Assembly (NCBI GenBank): GCA_024235395.1
Contig: JACKMK010000001.1
Location: forward strand, 744,001 to 808,000
DNA from: Chromatiaceae bacterium
Lineage (GTDB): Bacteria; Pseudomonadota; Gammaproteobacteria; Chromatiales; Chromatiaceae
Reading direction: 5' to 3'
Length of the DNA: 64,000 bases
The position numbers were made by a program, and so were the translations under genes. The notes beneath the pieces were generated by a model that did not search any database, had not been told where the DNA came from, and saw nothing but the letters and a program-made list of their open reading frames with translations. Shown one piece after another: positions 1-8,827 of the stretch. Position 1 is the stretch's first letter, and every line of letters begins with the position of its first letter.

Positions 1-1125
1 TTCCGGGCCGTGTGCACCGACGAAGCCGTCTTCGGCCACGGCCGACATCAGGCCGTTATGATTGTCGGTACCACCCATGAAGCCGTACTTGAACGGGTTG
101 ACACCGAGCTCGGCCTCCATCGCGATGCCCCGCTCCAGGCCGGCGCGCACGAAATCGTACTTGTGGAACTTGCGTCCGGAGTTCTTCTGGATGGAGTCGG
201 CATTCTCGAAACCGGCGAACTCGTCGGCGGCCCAGAACTTGCGATGCACCTCGGAATTGCCCTTCACCTGCATCATCTCGATCAGCGGTTCGAAATGCTG
301 GCGCATCTGCGCATAGTCGAGATCGACCGGGTTCCCGAAACTGTCGGTGTCGGGGAACATGCGGCCTTTCGATGCATTCGAATTGTGCGGGATCGCCAGC
401 AGGTGGCGCCCTTCGGCCTCCTGTTCGGCCATCCATTTCCACAGGTTCTCTTCCTGGTTGATCTCGATGTAGCCCGGCACCGTCTTCGGCACGTTGCTGT
501 CGCGGAACAGTACGTTGCGATGCAGGTTGGCACCGTTGGGTGCCGCCGACCACTCGAAGCCGACGATCGCGGTGAACTTGCCAGGTTCGTTCGCCTCGTT
601 GGCCGCTTTGACAATCACGTCCCAGGCACTCCGTGTCGTTGTCTGACCGGCATAGAACGGAGGATGCTGCGGCGTCGATGACCGGTTCGACGAGATCACG
701 TACTTGAAGAACCATTGCTGGCGCTGTTCTATGTCCGTCAGGCCGCGGAGTGTCTTCAGGTCTTCGTTGTCATGGCCGGGGGCATCGGCATACATGGTCG
801 AGTACATCTCGCCGATGTACTCCGCATGGTCGGTGACCGCCGCGAAGTCCAGCGGGCGCTTATGTTGCGCGATGCTGCCGTCGGGCAACTTGACCGCCTC
901 ACCTTTCGCATACCGGAGGCTGTCCGCCGGCATCAACCGGGTGCCGCCGATGTATGCATCGAGCGAGAACGCCGTGTGCATGTGCGTCTCGCCGAAGTAG
1001 GCATTGCGCAGGGCATCGTGCGCAGGCTTGCCGTCGCCGGCGTCGGCCGACTGCACCGCGGCCGTCGCCGTGAGCGAGACGATCGCAAGGCCGACGACTT
1101 TCCCTGTCACTGAACACTTACCCAT
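1..1125 (-). CDS. DUF3604 exported protein, C-terminus cut by window edge
   Basis: 375 codons are present; the 3' end runs off the window. The ATG is preceded by GAGGAG at 7 nt, and the first ~29 residues form a Sec signal peptide ending near SADA. The mature part starts with FGETHMHT (His48, His50) and continues with VTDHAEY, an IPHNSN block and GGTDNHNG. These His/Asp clusters are typical of DUF3604, a family with a PHP-like metal-binding fold and no established substrate. It is a clear paralogue of the gene at 2366-4291 and follows the outer-membrane protein gene by 96 nt on the same strand, so the three are probably co-transcribed. Hydrolase activity is inference from the fold. Confidence 0.85.
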   Translation of the reverse strand, partial: MGKCSVTGKVVGLAIVSLTATAAVQSADAGDGKPAHDALRNAYFGETHMHTAFSLDAYIGGTRLMPADSLRYAKGEAVKLPDGSIAQHKRPLDFAAVTDHAEYIGEMYSTMYADAPGHDNEDLKTLRGLTDIEQRQQWFFKYVISSNRSSTPQHPPFYAGQTTTRSAWDVIVKAANEANEPGKFTAIVGFEWSAAPNGANLHRNVLFRDSNVPKTVPGYIEINQEENLWKWMAEQEAEGRHLLAIPHNSNASKGRMFPDTDSFGNPVDLDYAQMRQHFEPLIEMMQVKGNSEVHRKFWAADEFAGFENADSIQKNSGRKFHKYDFVRAGLERGIAMEAELGVNPFKYGFMGGTDNHNGLMSAVAEDGFVGAHGPE

Positions 1126-1221
1126 GATCTGACTCCTCGTTTGCTGATGTCGTGCCCACATCCGTAGTCGCGTCGCGTCACGACCGGCCGTGCTGGATCG
1201 AATCACATCCTGTCGATCTGT

Positions 1222-2184
1222 TCATCGAGGCAAAGTTGGGCGGAAGTTTATCCCAATGCTCACATACGGACTCGCGCCCAGGTCGATCTCGGGCTCGTGC
1301 CACTCGCCCTCGGTGACCCGCAGGCCGCGCAACCCGCCGACCCCGGCCTCGGCCATCAGCCAGAGGTTGCCGTGGATCCGGCGCTCGGCCGACAGGCCCA
1401 GGTCCCAGCTGTCGAGCGTGAACGAGACCCGCTCGTTGCCCGACCTCAACGACCACGAGGCCCCGGACGGCGCGGCGCCGAAACGGAACAGGGTGTCCCT
1501 GTCCGGCGCATACAGGATCGCCGGCCACGGCAGGATCGCGCTCAGCGTCCATTGGTCGCTCAGCTCCCAGGCAGCGCCGAGATATGGCAGGTAGGTATCC
1601 TCGCCGTGACCGACGTCGAAGTAGGCACCGAATACCCACCATAGTTGATCGGTCTGGGCTAAGCGCGCGAACGCGCCGCCGAGGGTCTCCCAACTCCAGG
1701 GTGCGTCGCCGAGATTCGCACGGTGCCCCAGCGGCATCACGAATGCCGCGGCCTGCCAGCGATCGTCGACCTGGCGCAGCCAACCGACCGGCACGCCGAC
1801 CGAGAGCACCTCGAACGACTGGAACGCATCGTTGCGCGCATCGAAATGCGACCAGCCCAGCCACTCGCCGACAAACACCACGTCGCGCGGACCGAGCAGG
1901 AAGGGTGCCACCGCACCCTGCGATACGGTCGTCTGGTCGAACGACAGCGACTTCGCGTCCGGGCGCCGGATCTCCGAATCGTTGTAGAAGCTCACGTCGA
2001 GGTACGCGAGCGGTTGAAACGGGACCTTGGAACTGGACCGCGCAAAGACGATCTCACTCTCGGCGAAGCCGCGGATCCAGTCTTCGAGCACGCCGGCAGT
2101 GGCCAACGGTGGGTACAGCGCGTGCAGACAAACGACCGCCATCAACCGGCGGACACCCCGTGACAACAGCACTTTCCCGATCAT
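1222..2184 (-). CDS. Predicted outer-membrane beta-barrel protein (DUF6268-like)
   Basis: About 320 residues from the ATG at 2184. The frame stays open further upstream, but this start has an AGGG 8 nt before it and opens directly into a signal peptide (MIGKVLLSRG, then a hydrophobic stretch ending near LATA). The rest alternates short aromatic-rich strands with Asp/Gly turns and ends in a strand like those of outer-membrane barrels (YVSIGINFRP). The pattern resembles DUF6268 proteins, whose role is unknown. Its position between two DUF3604 genes suggests it serves the same envelope process, perhaps as a channel, but nothing in the sequence names a substrate. Confidence 0.7.
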   Translation of the reverse strand: MIGKVLLSRGVRRLMAVVCLHALYPPLATAGVLEDWIRGFAESEIVFARSSSKVPFQPLAYLDVSFYNDSEIRRPDAKSLSFDQTTVSQGAVAPFLLGPRDVVFVGEWLGWSHFDARNDAFQSFEVLSVGVPVGWLRQVDDRWQAAAFVMPLGHRANLGDAPWSWETLGGAFARLAQTDQLWWVFGAYFDVGHGEDTYLPYLGAAWELSDQWTLSAILPWPAILYAPDRDTLFRFGAAPSGASWSLRSGNERVSFTLDSWDLGLSAERRIHGNLWLMAEAGVGGLRGLRVTEGEWHEPEIDLGASPYVSIGINFRPTLPR

Positions 2185-2365
2185 CGAGCGACCCTGCAAG
2201 CGCGCCCCCTCAGGCAATTCTATCCGCTGACGATAGGGCGCCGTATCCGCAACGTCGCCGCTGGCAACGCGGCCGGCCGTTTCACCGGATGTCTGTCGGG
2301 CCCGGCCCATGAATCCAGACAGCGCGGCGGACCTGACCCGGCGCCATCCCGCCGCCAGCGCAGGA

Positions 2366-4291
2366 CTACATGGCCGGCGAATACCAGATCGGCGACGTGT
2401 AGGCGCGCTCCTGGGCCTTGAGCGGTATCTCGCTGGGCAGATCGAGCTTGAACTTCACGCGGTCATAGGCGGTCCAGCGCGGCGTCGGGATCTCGATCAC
2501 CCGCGCATAGTAGAACGCCTTCAGGCCAAGATCGAAGTCCGGGTCGGTCCACACCGCGCCCAGTTCCGGCGCGCCGATGGTGTTGGTCCAGCTTGGGATC
2601 GACAGGTCAACGGTATCGCCGACCGGCGGCAGCTTGCCGTTCGCCCCTGGGCGGCGATCGCCCGACCACGCAACGTCGTAGACCTTTTCCTGTGGCTCGC
2701 CTGCGGCATCGAGCCAGCCCTTGATGATCTGCACCCGGTCGAGGTTCGCGCCCAAGGGATCGCGCAGTGCGTACACGAGGAAGCTGGGCGCCTTTCCGGC
2801 CGGCGCGGCCTGCAGGTCGCTGCCCATCGGCACACCCTTGGTATAACCGATCAGCGCCAGGTCGCGGCGCAGAGCATCGTCCTGGCTGAACTCGAATCCA
2901 CCGAAAAAGCGCACGCGGATGCGCGGTCCGGTGGTCGCGTAGGCCTCACGTCGCGCCATGGCATCGAAGATCGCCTCACGCGTATTCTCGTTCGCCCACA
3001 CCGCGGTGAGTCCGGAGGTGATGTACTGCCAGCTGTACAACCTGGCACCGTTGTCCTCGTTCTGTTTGGAGAGATGGTTGGCGCGGTGCGGATTCGGTTC
3101 GTACTGCGTGAACTTGCCGAAGTAGTTGTCGTTGTCAGGCGTGGTCATACCGACGTGATTGTCGCTGGCGCCCACGAGCCCGAACTTGAACGGATTGACA
3201 CCGAGTTGCTTTTCCAACAGCAGGCCACGCTGCAGCCCGGAGCGGACGTACTCTCCCGGCAGCATCTCCGGCGTCTTCTTGACGCTCAGGTCGAGGTTGC
3301 CCATATCCCAGGTCTCGAAGTCGGCGAACTCGTCCTCCGGAGACAACAGCGGGTGCGCCTCGCCATCCCCTTTGACCTGCGTGGCCTCATAAAGGCGCTC
3401 CCATTTCTGGCGCGCCTCGGCGTAGGCGCGGTCCAGCGCCTTGCCGCCGTCGAAGTCGTCCTGCAGCGCAAACATCATCCCGTTCGACAAGTTGCCGTTG
3501 TGCGGGATCGCGAGCACACGACCGCCGGTCTTTGCTTCGTAGTTCGCCATCCACTTCCACAGATCGCGCGGATCCGGGCTGCCGATCGGTGGCGTGGTCG
3601 TATAGGGTTCGATCTGGCCGGTACGCGCAGGGCCGTCGCGGAAGATCACGTTGCGGTGCAGGTTGTTGCCCTTGACCAGGGAGGTCCACTCGAACGCGAT
3701 GAACGTCGTGAAACGGTGCGGTTCATTGAATTCCTCGGCGGCCTGGATCAGCTCGTCCCAGACGCGGCGGTAGGCGGGGTTGCCCGGCTGGTAGTTCATC
3801 ACCGCCGGGACCTTGCCCTGGGAGAACATCCCGGTCAGCTTGAAGGCCGCGTCCGCGGCCGCCTGGCCGCCCTTGTTGAACGCCTCGTGGAATTCCCTGC
3901 CGACCGGGTCGGCCAGGATCTCCGGTGTCCCGTTGATGATGTCGGTGATCGCCCCCATGCCGTCGGTATGATCGGTGATCATGTAGAAATCGAGCGGCTG
4001 GCGCAGCTTGACCGGCTGACCGGTATTGGAGGTGATCTGTTCACCGCGCGCGAGGCGGTAGGCGTCACGCGGGCCCAGCGTCGTGCCACCGCCGGCCGCG
4101 TCGGCCGAGATGCGGGTATGGACATGGGTATCGCCGAAAAAGGCGTCCGTGGGGAAGGCCCGGTCGGCATAGGGCGAGTACGGCCGGCCCCTCAGTGCCT
4201 CGGCGCTGATCCCTGCATCATCCATTGCGATCGCCGGCGCGCCTCCCAACAGCAACAGCGCAGCCACCCCGAGGGAACTCGATCGAACCAT
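2366..4291 (-). CDS. DUF3604 exported protein, full length
   Basis: 641 residues from the ATG at 4291. The open frame extends to 4537, but only this ATG has a strong ribosome site (AGGAGGAG) and starts a signal peptide (residues ~1-22, ending APAIA). Metal-site motifs appear in order: FFGDTHVHT (His56, His58), MITDHTDG near residue 105, IPHNGN, and GASDNHVG. They match those in the truncated paralogue at 1-1125. Length and motif order fit complete DUF3604 proteins, which are usually annotated only by domain number. The family is often exported and metal-dependent by prediction. The outer-membrane protein gene follows by 181 nt. Confidence 0.87.
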   Translation of the reverse strand: MVRSSSLGVAALLLLGGAPAIAMDDAGISAEALRGRPYSPYADRAFPTDAFFGDTHVHTRISADAAGGGTTLGPRDAYRLARGEQITSNTGQPVKLRQPLDFYMITDHTDGMGAITDIINGTPEILADPVGREFHEAFNKGGQAAADAAFKLTGMFSQGKVPAVMNYQPGNPAYRRVWDELIQAAEEFNEPHRFTTFIAFEWTSLVKGNNLHRNVIFRDGPARTGQIEPYTTTPPIGSPDPRDLWKWMANYEAKTGGRVLAIPHNGNLSNGMMFALQDDFDGGKALDRAYAEARQKWERLYEATQVKGDGEAHPLLSPEDEFADFETWDMGNLDLSVKKTPEMLPGEYVRSGLQRGLLLEKQLGVNPFKFGLVGASDNHVGMTTPDNDNYFGKFTQYEPNPHRANHLSKQNEDNGARLYSWQYITSGLTAVWANENTREAIFDAMARREAYATTGPRIRVRFFGGFEFSQDDALRRDLALIGYTKGVPMGSDLQAAPAGKAPSFLVYALRDPLGANLDRVQIIKGWLDAAGEPQEKVYDVAWSGDRRPGANGKLPPVGDTVDLSIPSWTNTIGAPELGAVWTDPDFDLGLKAFYYARVIEIPTPRWTAYDRVKFKLDLPSEIPLKAQERAYTSPIWYSPAM

Positions 4292-4693
4292 GCCTCTCTC
4301 CTCCTGTTGCGTGGCAACGCGCACGAACCAGGTCATCCATACCGCGCGGCCGCACCTGCCGCTGCAACGACGCCGCCGGCCCGGCGAGCGACTTTCCCTG
4401 CCCTGCCGCCGCGTCGCGTGCACGCGAACCAGTCTCTCGGGATTGCTGCAAGCCGCGCGCGTATTCTGTGCCGCCTCCACGGCCGGCACAAGGGCGACGC
4501 GAGCGACACTGCACAGCTTGAGTTTGAGACATATCACTGTCGTCTGCGGTCATCGCGGAAGACGAACAGACGCTTTAGGCGTTCGCCGGTTGCATCGACT
4601 TTCCCGCAAGTCCGGAATTGCACCAAGTCCGGTTTGCCATTCGCCAACATTCACGGGCAGCCCCCCAGGTAGCCCCAGGGGGCTGCCGGCACT
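4292..4693. other. 402-nt intergenic region, no gene seen
   Basis: This lies between the stop of the repeat protein (4694) and the start of the DUF3604 gene (4291), both on the minus strand. Open frames here are overlaps of other reading frames with no ribosome site or family resemblance. The only clear structure is the inverted repeat at 4656-4687. I see no convincing promoter for the downstream gene, although one is expected in this gap. Confidence 0.6.
4656..4687 (-). terminator. Hairpin just after the repeat-protein gene
   Basis: A perfect 10-bp stem (GGCAGCCCCC / GGGGGCTGCC) with a 12-nt loop begins 6 nt after the stop codon of the minus-strand gene at 4694. There is no T tract on the minus strand after it, so it is either a weak or Rho-assisted terminator or an RNA-stabilising 3' structure. 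Confidence 0.5.
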
Positions 4694-6694
4694 CTAGGGT
4701 GACGCCGGTGCCGCTGCGAAGGTCACGAAGGCATTGGCCTGCCACGCCAGCGAACCGCTGTTGTCATTGGCCACGCGTCCATTGAAGCTGTGGCGAATTG
4801 CCGCATCGCGCACCCACAGATCGAGGACATAGCAGCAATCCTGGAACGATTTACCAAGATCCAGCATGTCGATGTCTCGCAGATGCACAGTCGTCAGATC
4901 GGGGGTGGTCCCGGTGTCATCGGTGTTCTTGATCGGCGGTGTGCCGTCATCCGGATCGTAGTAGTTGTGCGGGCCATAACCAACACTCGTTGGTGGCAGA
5001 CCGCCTTTGAGCACCAGTCGATAGTTCCAATAGTACTGGTCGGAAAACTGACCATAAACCTGAAACTCGGTCTCCCCTTTCGGGGCTTCTCCACAGGCGG
5101 GTACGGGTAACAAACCGTCCTTCGTGAGCACCTGCAGCCCATCGGGATAACCGGCGATCACCGGCAGTGTGTTGTCGAGTTGCAGGTGATGCTCCAACGG
5201 CTCCCGATTCAGTGCTCCGCCCATATCTTCCCATTCCAGCCACAATACGTAATGGCCGTCCTTATCCGGTGGCGACCATCCAAGGCCGAGGGCATTGTTG
5301 GTATCCCAGACCGCGAGACGCAATCCCGAATTGGCACAACCAGTGAGGGTTCCATCCTTTGCCCCCAGGTAGGAGGCCGCATCCATCCAGCCGTCGGCAT
5401 CGGTACCCAGGGAACCGGTCGCCTGGCAGGCCATCAACCACGGATTCCATTCGTATAGTGTCCAGTTCGTCCTGACCCCCGGAGAAACGCCTGTACCCGG
5501 AAAGCCATCTCCGGCGGGTCGGTAGGCAATCCGGAAACGCTTCACACCACTGTCTGGCAAAAATCCATCGACGGGTACGAACTGGCCACACGGCCTTCTT
5601 GGCAGTGAACCGGGCGGTGATGCTGCCGAATCGGCCCGATAGAGCCCAGTTCCCGGGCCGTTGATCGGGGCCAATCCGCCATTGAAGTCGACGACGGCCC
5701 GGTCGCCGCACAGCGTCTGAACATTCGGATCGACAGGCGGTTCAGTCGCTACGAAGTGGAGCGCATCGAGGCCCAAAAAGCGCGCGGCCGGTTCCAGTGC
5801 GGTCACCAGGTCAGGATGTTTGATCACGACACCGTTCCCCAGGCGCAAGACATCGCCATCGCTGAAAACCGGCTTGCCTTCGAACAGGATCTCCGTTGAG
5901 AAATGAATCGAGCGTCGGTTGCCGTGACGATCTGCACTGACGGCGTCCAGGCCAAAGTCCACTCCGCGATTCGGAACGCCGGCCGGCACGGACACAGGCA
6001 ACAAAATCGAATTCCTTGCGACAATGGTCCCCGTCCTGGCGGACAGCAGGTCCCCATCGAGGAAAGGCAGCTTGGGCGAGTACGCCGTCCCCTCGGTCGA
6101 GAACCAGATGTCCAGTTGCATTTCGTCGAGTATCTTGGGCAATGCCTGCGGATTTTCGACCCAGAACTCACGCCCTTTTTCCTGGATCAACATCAACAAT
6201 CGAACGATCGCCTCCTGGTCACCGACAAAGTGCACGGCGTCCAGGCCGAAATCCTGGGGTTTTGGTGTTTGAAACTGGGCCAGAAGCGCGACATTTGGCA
6301 GGATGGCACCGTTTGTCGCCAACAAGTCACCGGCGGTGAAACGGCCTTTTTCGTCGTCCAGTTCCGTAGAGAACGCGATCAGATGCTTTTCGGCAAGCAC
6401 AACATCGACGGCATCGAGCCCGAGATCGAGTCGGACATCAAATGCACGCAGCAGATCACTGTTCCTGGCACATACCGAGACACCACCACCGGGGATCGCC
6501 CTAGCCAACAGGTCCCCATCCGAGATGATCGGGTTTCCGTCCGGTGGAACGGGCCCTCTGGTAAGAAAGTCCTCTTCCGTTGAAAAGACGAGACCTTGGC
6601 ACAGCGGAGCCTGTGCGAAGCTCAGAACGGGTGCGGCGCAGAGTGCAACAAGCAATAGCGCCCTTTTCGCAGTAAGAAACAATCGCTTTTTCAT
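4694..6694 (-). CDS. Secreted protein with four FSTE...GDLL...GLDAV repeats
   Basis: 666 residues from the ATG at 6694, chosen because GAGG precedes it by 8 nt and a classical signal peptide follows (MKKRLFLTAK, hydrophobic core, cut near SFAQA). Residues ~36-315 hold four degenerate copies of one unit: FSTE at about 37, 108, 198 and 265; GDLL or GDVL at about 60, 122, 214 and 280; GLDAV or GLDAL at about 92, 150, 248 and 308. The C-terminal half has no recognisable domain and carries several Cys. The repeats look like a beta-rich surface or extracellular module, but no function can be assigned. No anchor, lipobox or sorting signal is seen at the C-terminus. Confidence 0.8.
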   Translation of the reverse strand: MKKRLFLTAKRALLLVALCAAPVLSFAQAPLCQGLVFSTEEDFLTRGPVPPDGNPIISDGDLLARAIPGGGVSVCARNSDLLRAFDVRLDLGLDAVDVVLAEKHLIAFSTELDDEKGRFTAGDLLATNGAILPNVALLAQFQTPKPQDFGLDAVHFVGDQEAIVRLLMLIQEKGREFWVENPQALPKILDEMQLDIWFSTEGTAYSPKLPFLDGDLLSARTGTIVARNSILLPVSVPAGVPNRGVDFGLDAVSADRHGNRRSIHFSTEILFEGKPVFSDGDVLRLGNGVVIKHPDLVTALEPAARFLGLDALHFVATEPPVDPNVQTLCGDRAVVDFNGGLAPINGPGTGLYRADSAASPPGSLPRRPCGQFVPVDGFLPDSGVKRFRIAYRPAGDGFPGTGVSPGVRTNWTLYEWNPWLMACQATGSLGTDADGWMDAASYLGAKDGTLTGCANSGLRLAVWDTNNALGLGWSPPDKDGHYVLWLEWEDMGGALNREPLEHHLQLDNTLPVIAGYPDGLQVLTKDGLLPVPACGEAPKGETEFQVYGQFSDQYYWNYRLVLKGGLPPTSVGYGPHNYYDPDDGTPPIKNTDDTGTTPDLTTVHLRDIDMLDLGKSFQDCCYVLDLWVRDAAIRHSFNGRVANDNSGSLAWQANAFVTFAAAPASP

Positions 6695-7852
6695 CGCTAC
6701 GTCCTCTATGTCTTGGGAGTTGTTGATCGCACCGCTGTCGATACGCGCAACGACTCGAATCACTGAAAAAAACGAAAGTCTTCTTATTTGTTGATCAAGC
6801 TTTGACTGGGTGTTCTCTCACTCCTTCACACGCATCTGCGACAACCGGGCATGCGCCATCTTCATCCAAGCCAATCAGCGCCTGCTTTTCTCCTCGACCG
6901 TACTGTCACAGAGAAAGACATGTACACGAACCCCGTTTCCCCCAAACTCCAACCCGGTGGTCCAGTTGGCATCGCGACGCTGAACGTCGCATCCATTCGG
7001 ACCGCAGCGAACGAACAGGTTGCGTTACGGACCCTCGCCCCAGGAGTGACCGTTGCAACTTTCGCCACAACACGGCTTTACGGTTGCGCAGATAGTCGAT
7101 CTCGCGCTCTGCTCTCATCGATCGACGGATTCTCCCGTTCGCACCGAACCACAGCGTGAACAAACCGTTACCGTTGATGGTTCAACGGAAACGCAGCGAC
7201 AGAACGGGTAGTGTTTTGGGTTAACGCGGGGGCGGATCCGATGGAGCGCCAGGCACCGGGATGATCAGGAGAGTGAGTGACACACCGAGCAACATCCCTT
7301 GTCGAAGGCAGATCCACCAGACCAACTACGCAACATTGGTCACCTCCTAATCCCTTAGTGCCTGTATTGAATATAGACGACGTCGCAACAACTGCAATCG
7401 TCCAAAAGCCGTCGAAAAATCCTTCGCCACACATCCAGGGACCGGTGTCCGTCCATGAACCACATTCAATCGCCCAGATCACGACGGATCCAAGTCACAC
7501 CATCCCAGACAACCCTCCGGGTACACCAGGGGAAGGATCGCAACCCGTCGATGAGCGCCCTACGGTTGCGTCGTCCGACGATCGTCGCCACGGCAGCTCA
7601 TGGGGAAAGTCAGGTGGGCAACACTGGTCATTCACGCTTCCCTCAATGTCGACCTCGTGGCCAACCGCCACCGTGCACGATAGGCAATCCCCGCCCACAC
7701 CCTCATAATCCCGCCATGCAGTCCGTCGGATCGTTGTGCGATCTCTTTTTCAGCCAACTGCCCGCGGGACCGGCCACGCCGCCGGGTCGAGGTGACCGGC
7801 TCATCGGAGGCCGGGTTGCCAGGCAAAACAGGGTCAGAAGAGGTAAGGGTTG
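6695..7852. other. 1.16-kb gene-poor region
   Basis: No family-recognisable gene is visible between the divergent genes at 6694 (minus) and 7853 (plus). Reading frames are short, overlapping on both strands, and lack the codon pattern of neighbouring genes. Base composition looks less GC-rich than the surroundings in places. One short minus-strand frame at 7265-7336 has a very good ribosome site and is listed separately. A frame from 6920 on the plus strand (79 codons) has only a weak upstream purine stretch. The region could be decayed sequence or a long regulatory interval. Confidence 0.5.
7265..7336 (-). CDS. Possible 23-residue Cys-containing peptide
   Basis: The ATG at 7336 lies 4 nt after a near-perfect Shine-Dalgarno sequence (TAGGAGGTG) on the minus strand. 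It opens a 23-codon frame ending in TGA, whose C-terminal half reads KGCCSVCHSLS. Three Cys in five residues and a short length recall leader or precursor peptides, but no maturation enzyme lies nearby and no family is recognised. Such a strong ribosome site in an otherwise gene-poor stretch is the only real support; chance is possible. Confidence 0.3.
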   Translation of the reverse strand: MLRSWSGGSAFDKGCCSVCHSLS

Positions 7853-8629
7853 ATGATTTTTGGGTTGCTCGATCGTGGGCCACTGTTGGACGAGAGCTAT
7901 GCCGAATGGATGCTGGACGTCTTCGCGTGGGCATTGCGCAACTTCGACGCCGCGATGTTCCACGATGAAACCGTGCTGGTCACGCCCTCCAATGAGCATT
8001 TTCCGGGTCGGGCGAACAGTCCCGACGAAATGGCAAGCCTGATCTTCGATCGGGTGGTTTCCTATGCGGGCATGGCGCATTGGCCACTGAAACTGTTGCC
8101 GCCGGACAGCTGCGTACTGGAACCGGCCGCCGAAGTGCGGGTGGTCGCAGGTGCACGCGGTTCACGCGCGGTAGCGGCCGCTGCGTCTCCGGCCAGTCTG
8201 ACAATCAGCTACGACGCCAGCCATCTGAACAATCCCGAGGCGATGATCGCGGTATTCGCCCACACCTTGGCCCACTACCTGGGCACGTCGGCCAAAGAAC
8301 CGCCACCGGGTGGCGTCGAAAACTGGCCACAGGTGACCGAGATACTCGCGGTATTCCTGGGGTTCGGCCTGATGTTCGCGAACACCGCCCTGGTTCTGCC
8401 ACAGGGAGGCTGTTGTGGTGGTCCGGTGGTGCGACGCCAGGCGTTCGTGTCGCAACACGACATCACCTACGCGCTGGCCATATTCGCGGCCCTCAAGCGT
8501 CTTTCGGCAAAACACGTACAGAGCCACCTGAAGAAGTCTCTGCGCGGACATTTCAAGCGCGCATTGCGCGAGATAGAAGTCAGACATGCGCCGCGACTGC
8601 GCGAGATCGAACAGTACTCCATCCATTGA
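7853..8629 (+). CDS. Unknown protein with a degenerate metallopeptidase-like motif
   Basis: 258 residues. The ATG at 7853 follows an AGAGGTAAGG purine stretch; a TTG one codon upstream is less likely. There is no signal peptide. Residues 137-141 read HTLAH, followed by a Glu in VTEILAVFLGFGLMFANTA. The layout looks like families with HExxH, a later Glu and a conserved FLGxGxxxAN helix, but the catalytic Glu is replaced by Thr. A CCGG loop and a QHDITYALAIF segment follow, and the C-terminus is basic and helical. I infer a catalytically altered relative of a zinc-peptidase-like family with unknown role. The neighbouring gene is convergent. Confidence 0.6.
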   Translation: MIFGLLDRGPLLDESYAEWMLDVFAWALRNFDAAMFHDETVLVTPSNEHFPGRANSPDEMASLIFDRVVSYAGMAHWPLKLLPPDSCVLEPAAEVRVVAGARGSRAVAAAASPASLTISYDASHLNNPEAMIAVFAHTLAHYLGTSAKEPPPGGVENWPQVTEILAVFLGFGLMFANTALVLPQGGCCGGPVVRRQAFVSQHDITYALAIFAALKRLSAKHVQSHLKKSLRGHFKRALREIEVRHAPRLREIEQYSIH

Positions 8630-8827
8630 TGACAGCGTTCAGACGCAGGCGCTCACGACCAGGTGCCGCCGGCATGCGCGATGTCTTGAATCACCATGAC
8701 GCATCAGTAATGCCGACTTCCCCGTTGTACGCACATTGCCTGTCCACACTTTTAGCGAGAGCCATAAGGGCAAAGCGGGGCAGCCCCCAACGCCTCGACT
8801 GTGGCTGCGAAACGACCTTCGTGGCAA

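Noticed and set aside
2309..4672. Long plus-strand open frame of 787 codons opposite the DUF3604 gene
   Set aside because: It mirrors the DUF3604 coding strand, has no ribosome site, family resemblance or normal composition. It results from the codon bias of the real gene.
6920..7159. 79-codon plus-strand frame in the gene-poor region
   Set aside because: Only a weak purine stretch precedes it, codon use drifts towards the end, and nothing is recognisable; not supported as a gene.
7168..7482. 104-codon minus-strand frame rich in Trp, Gly and Cys
   Set aside because: No ribosome site or family, and it overlaps the better-supported short frame at 7265-7336.
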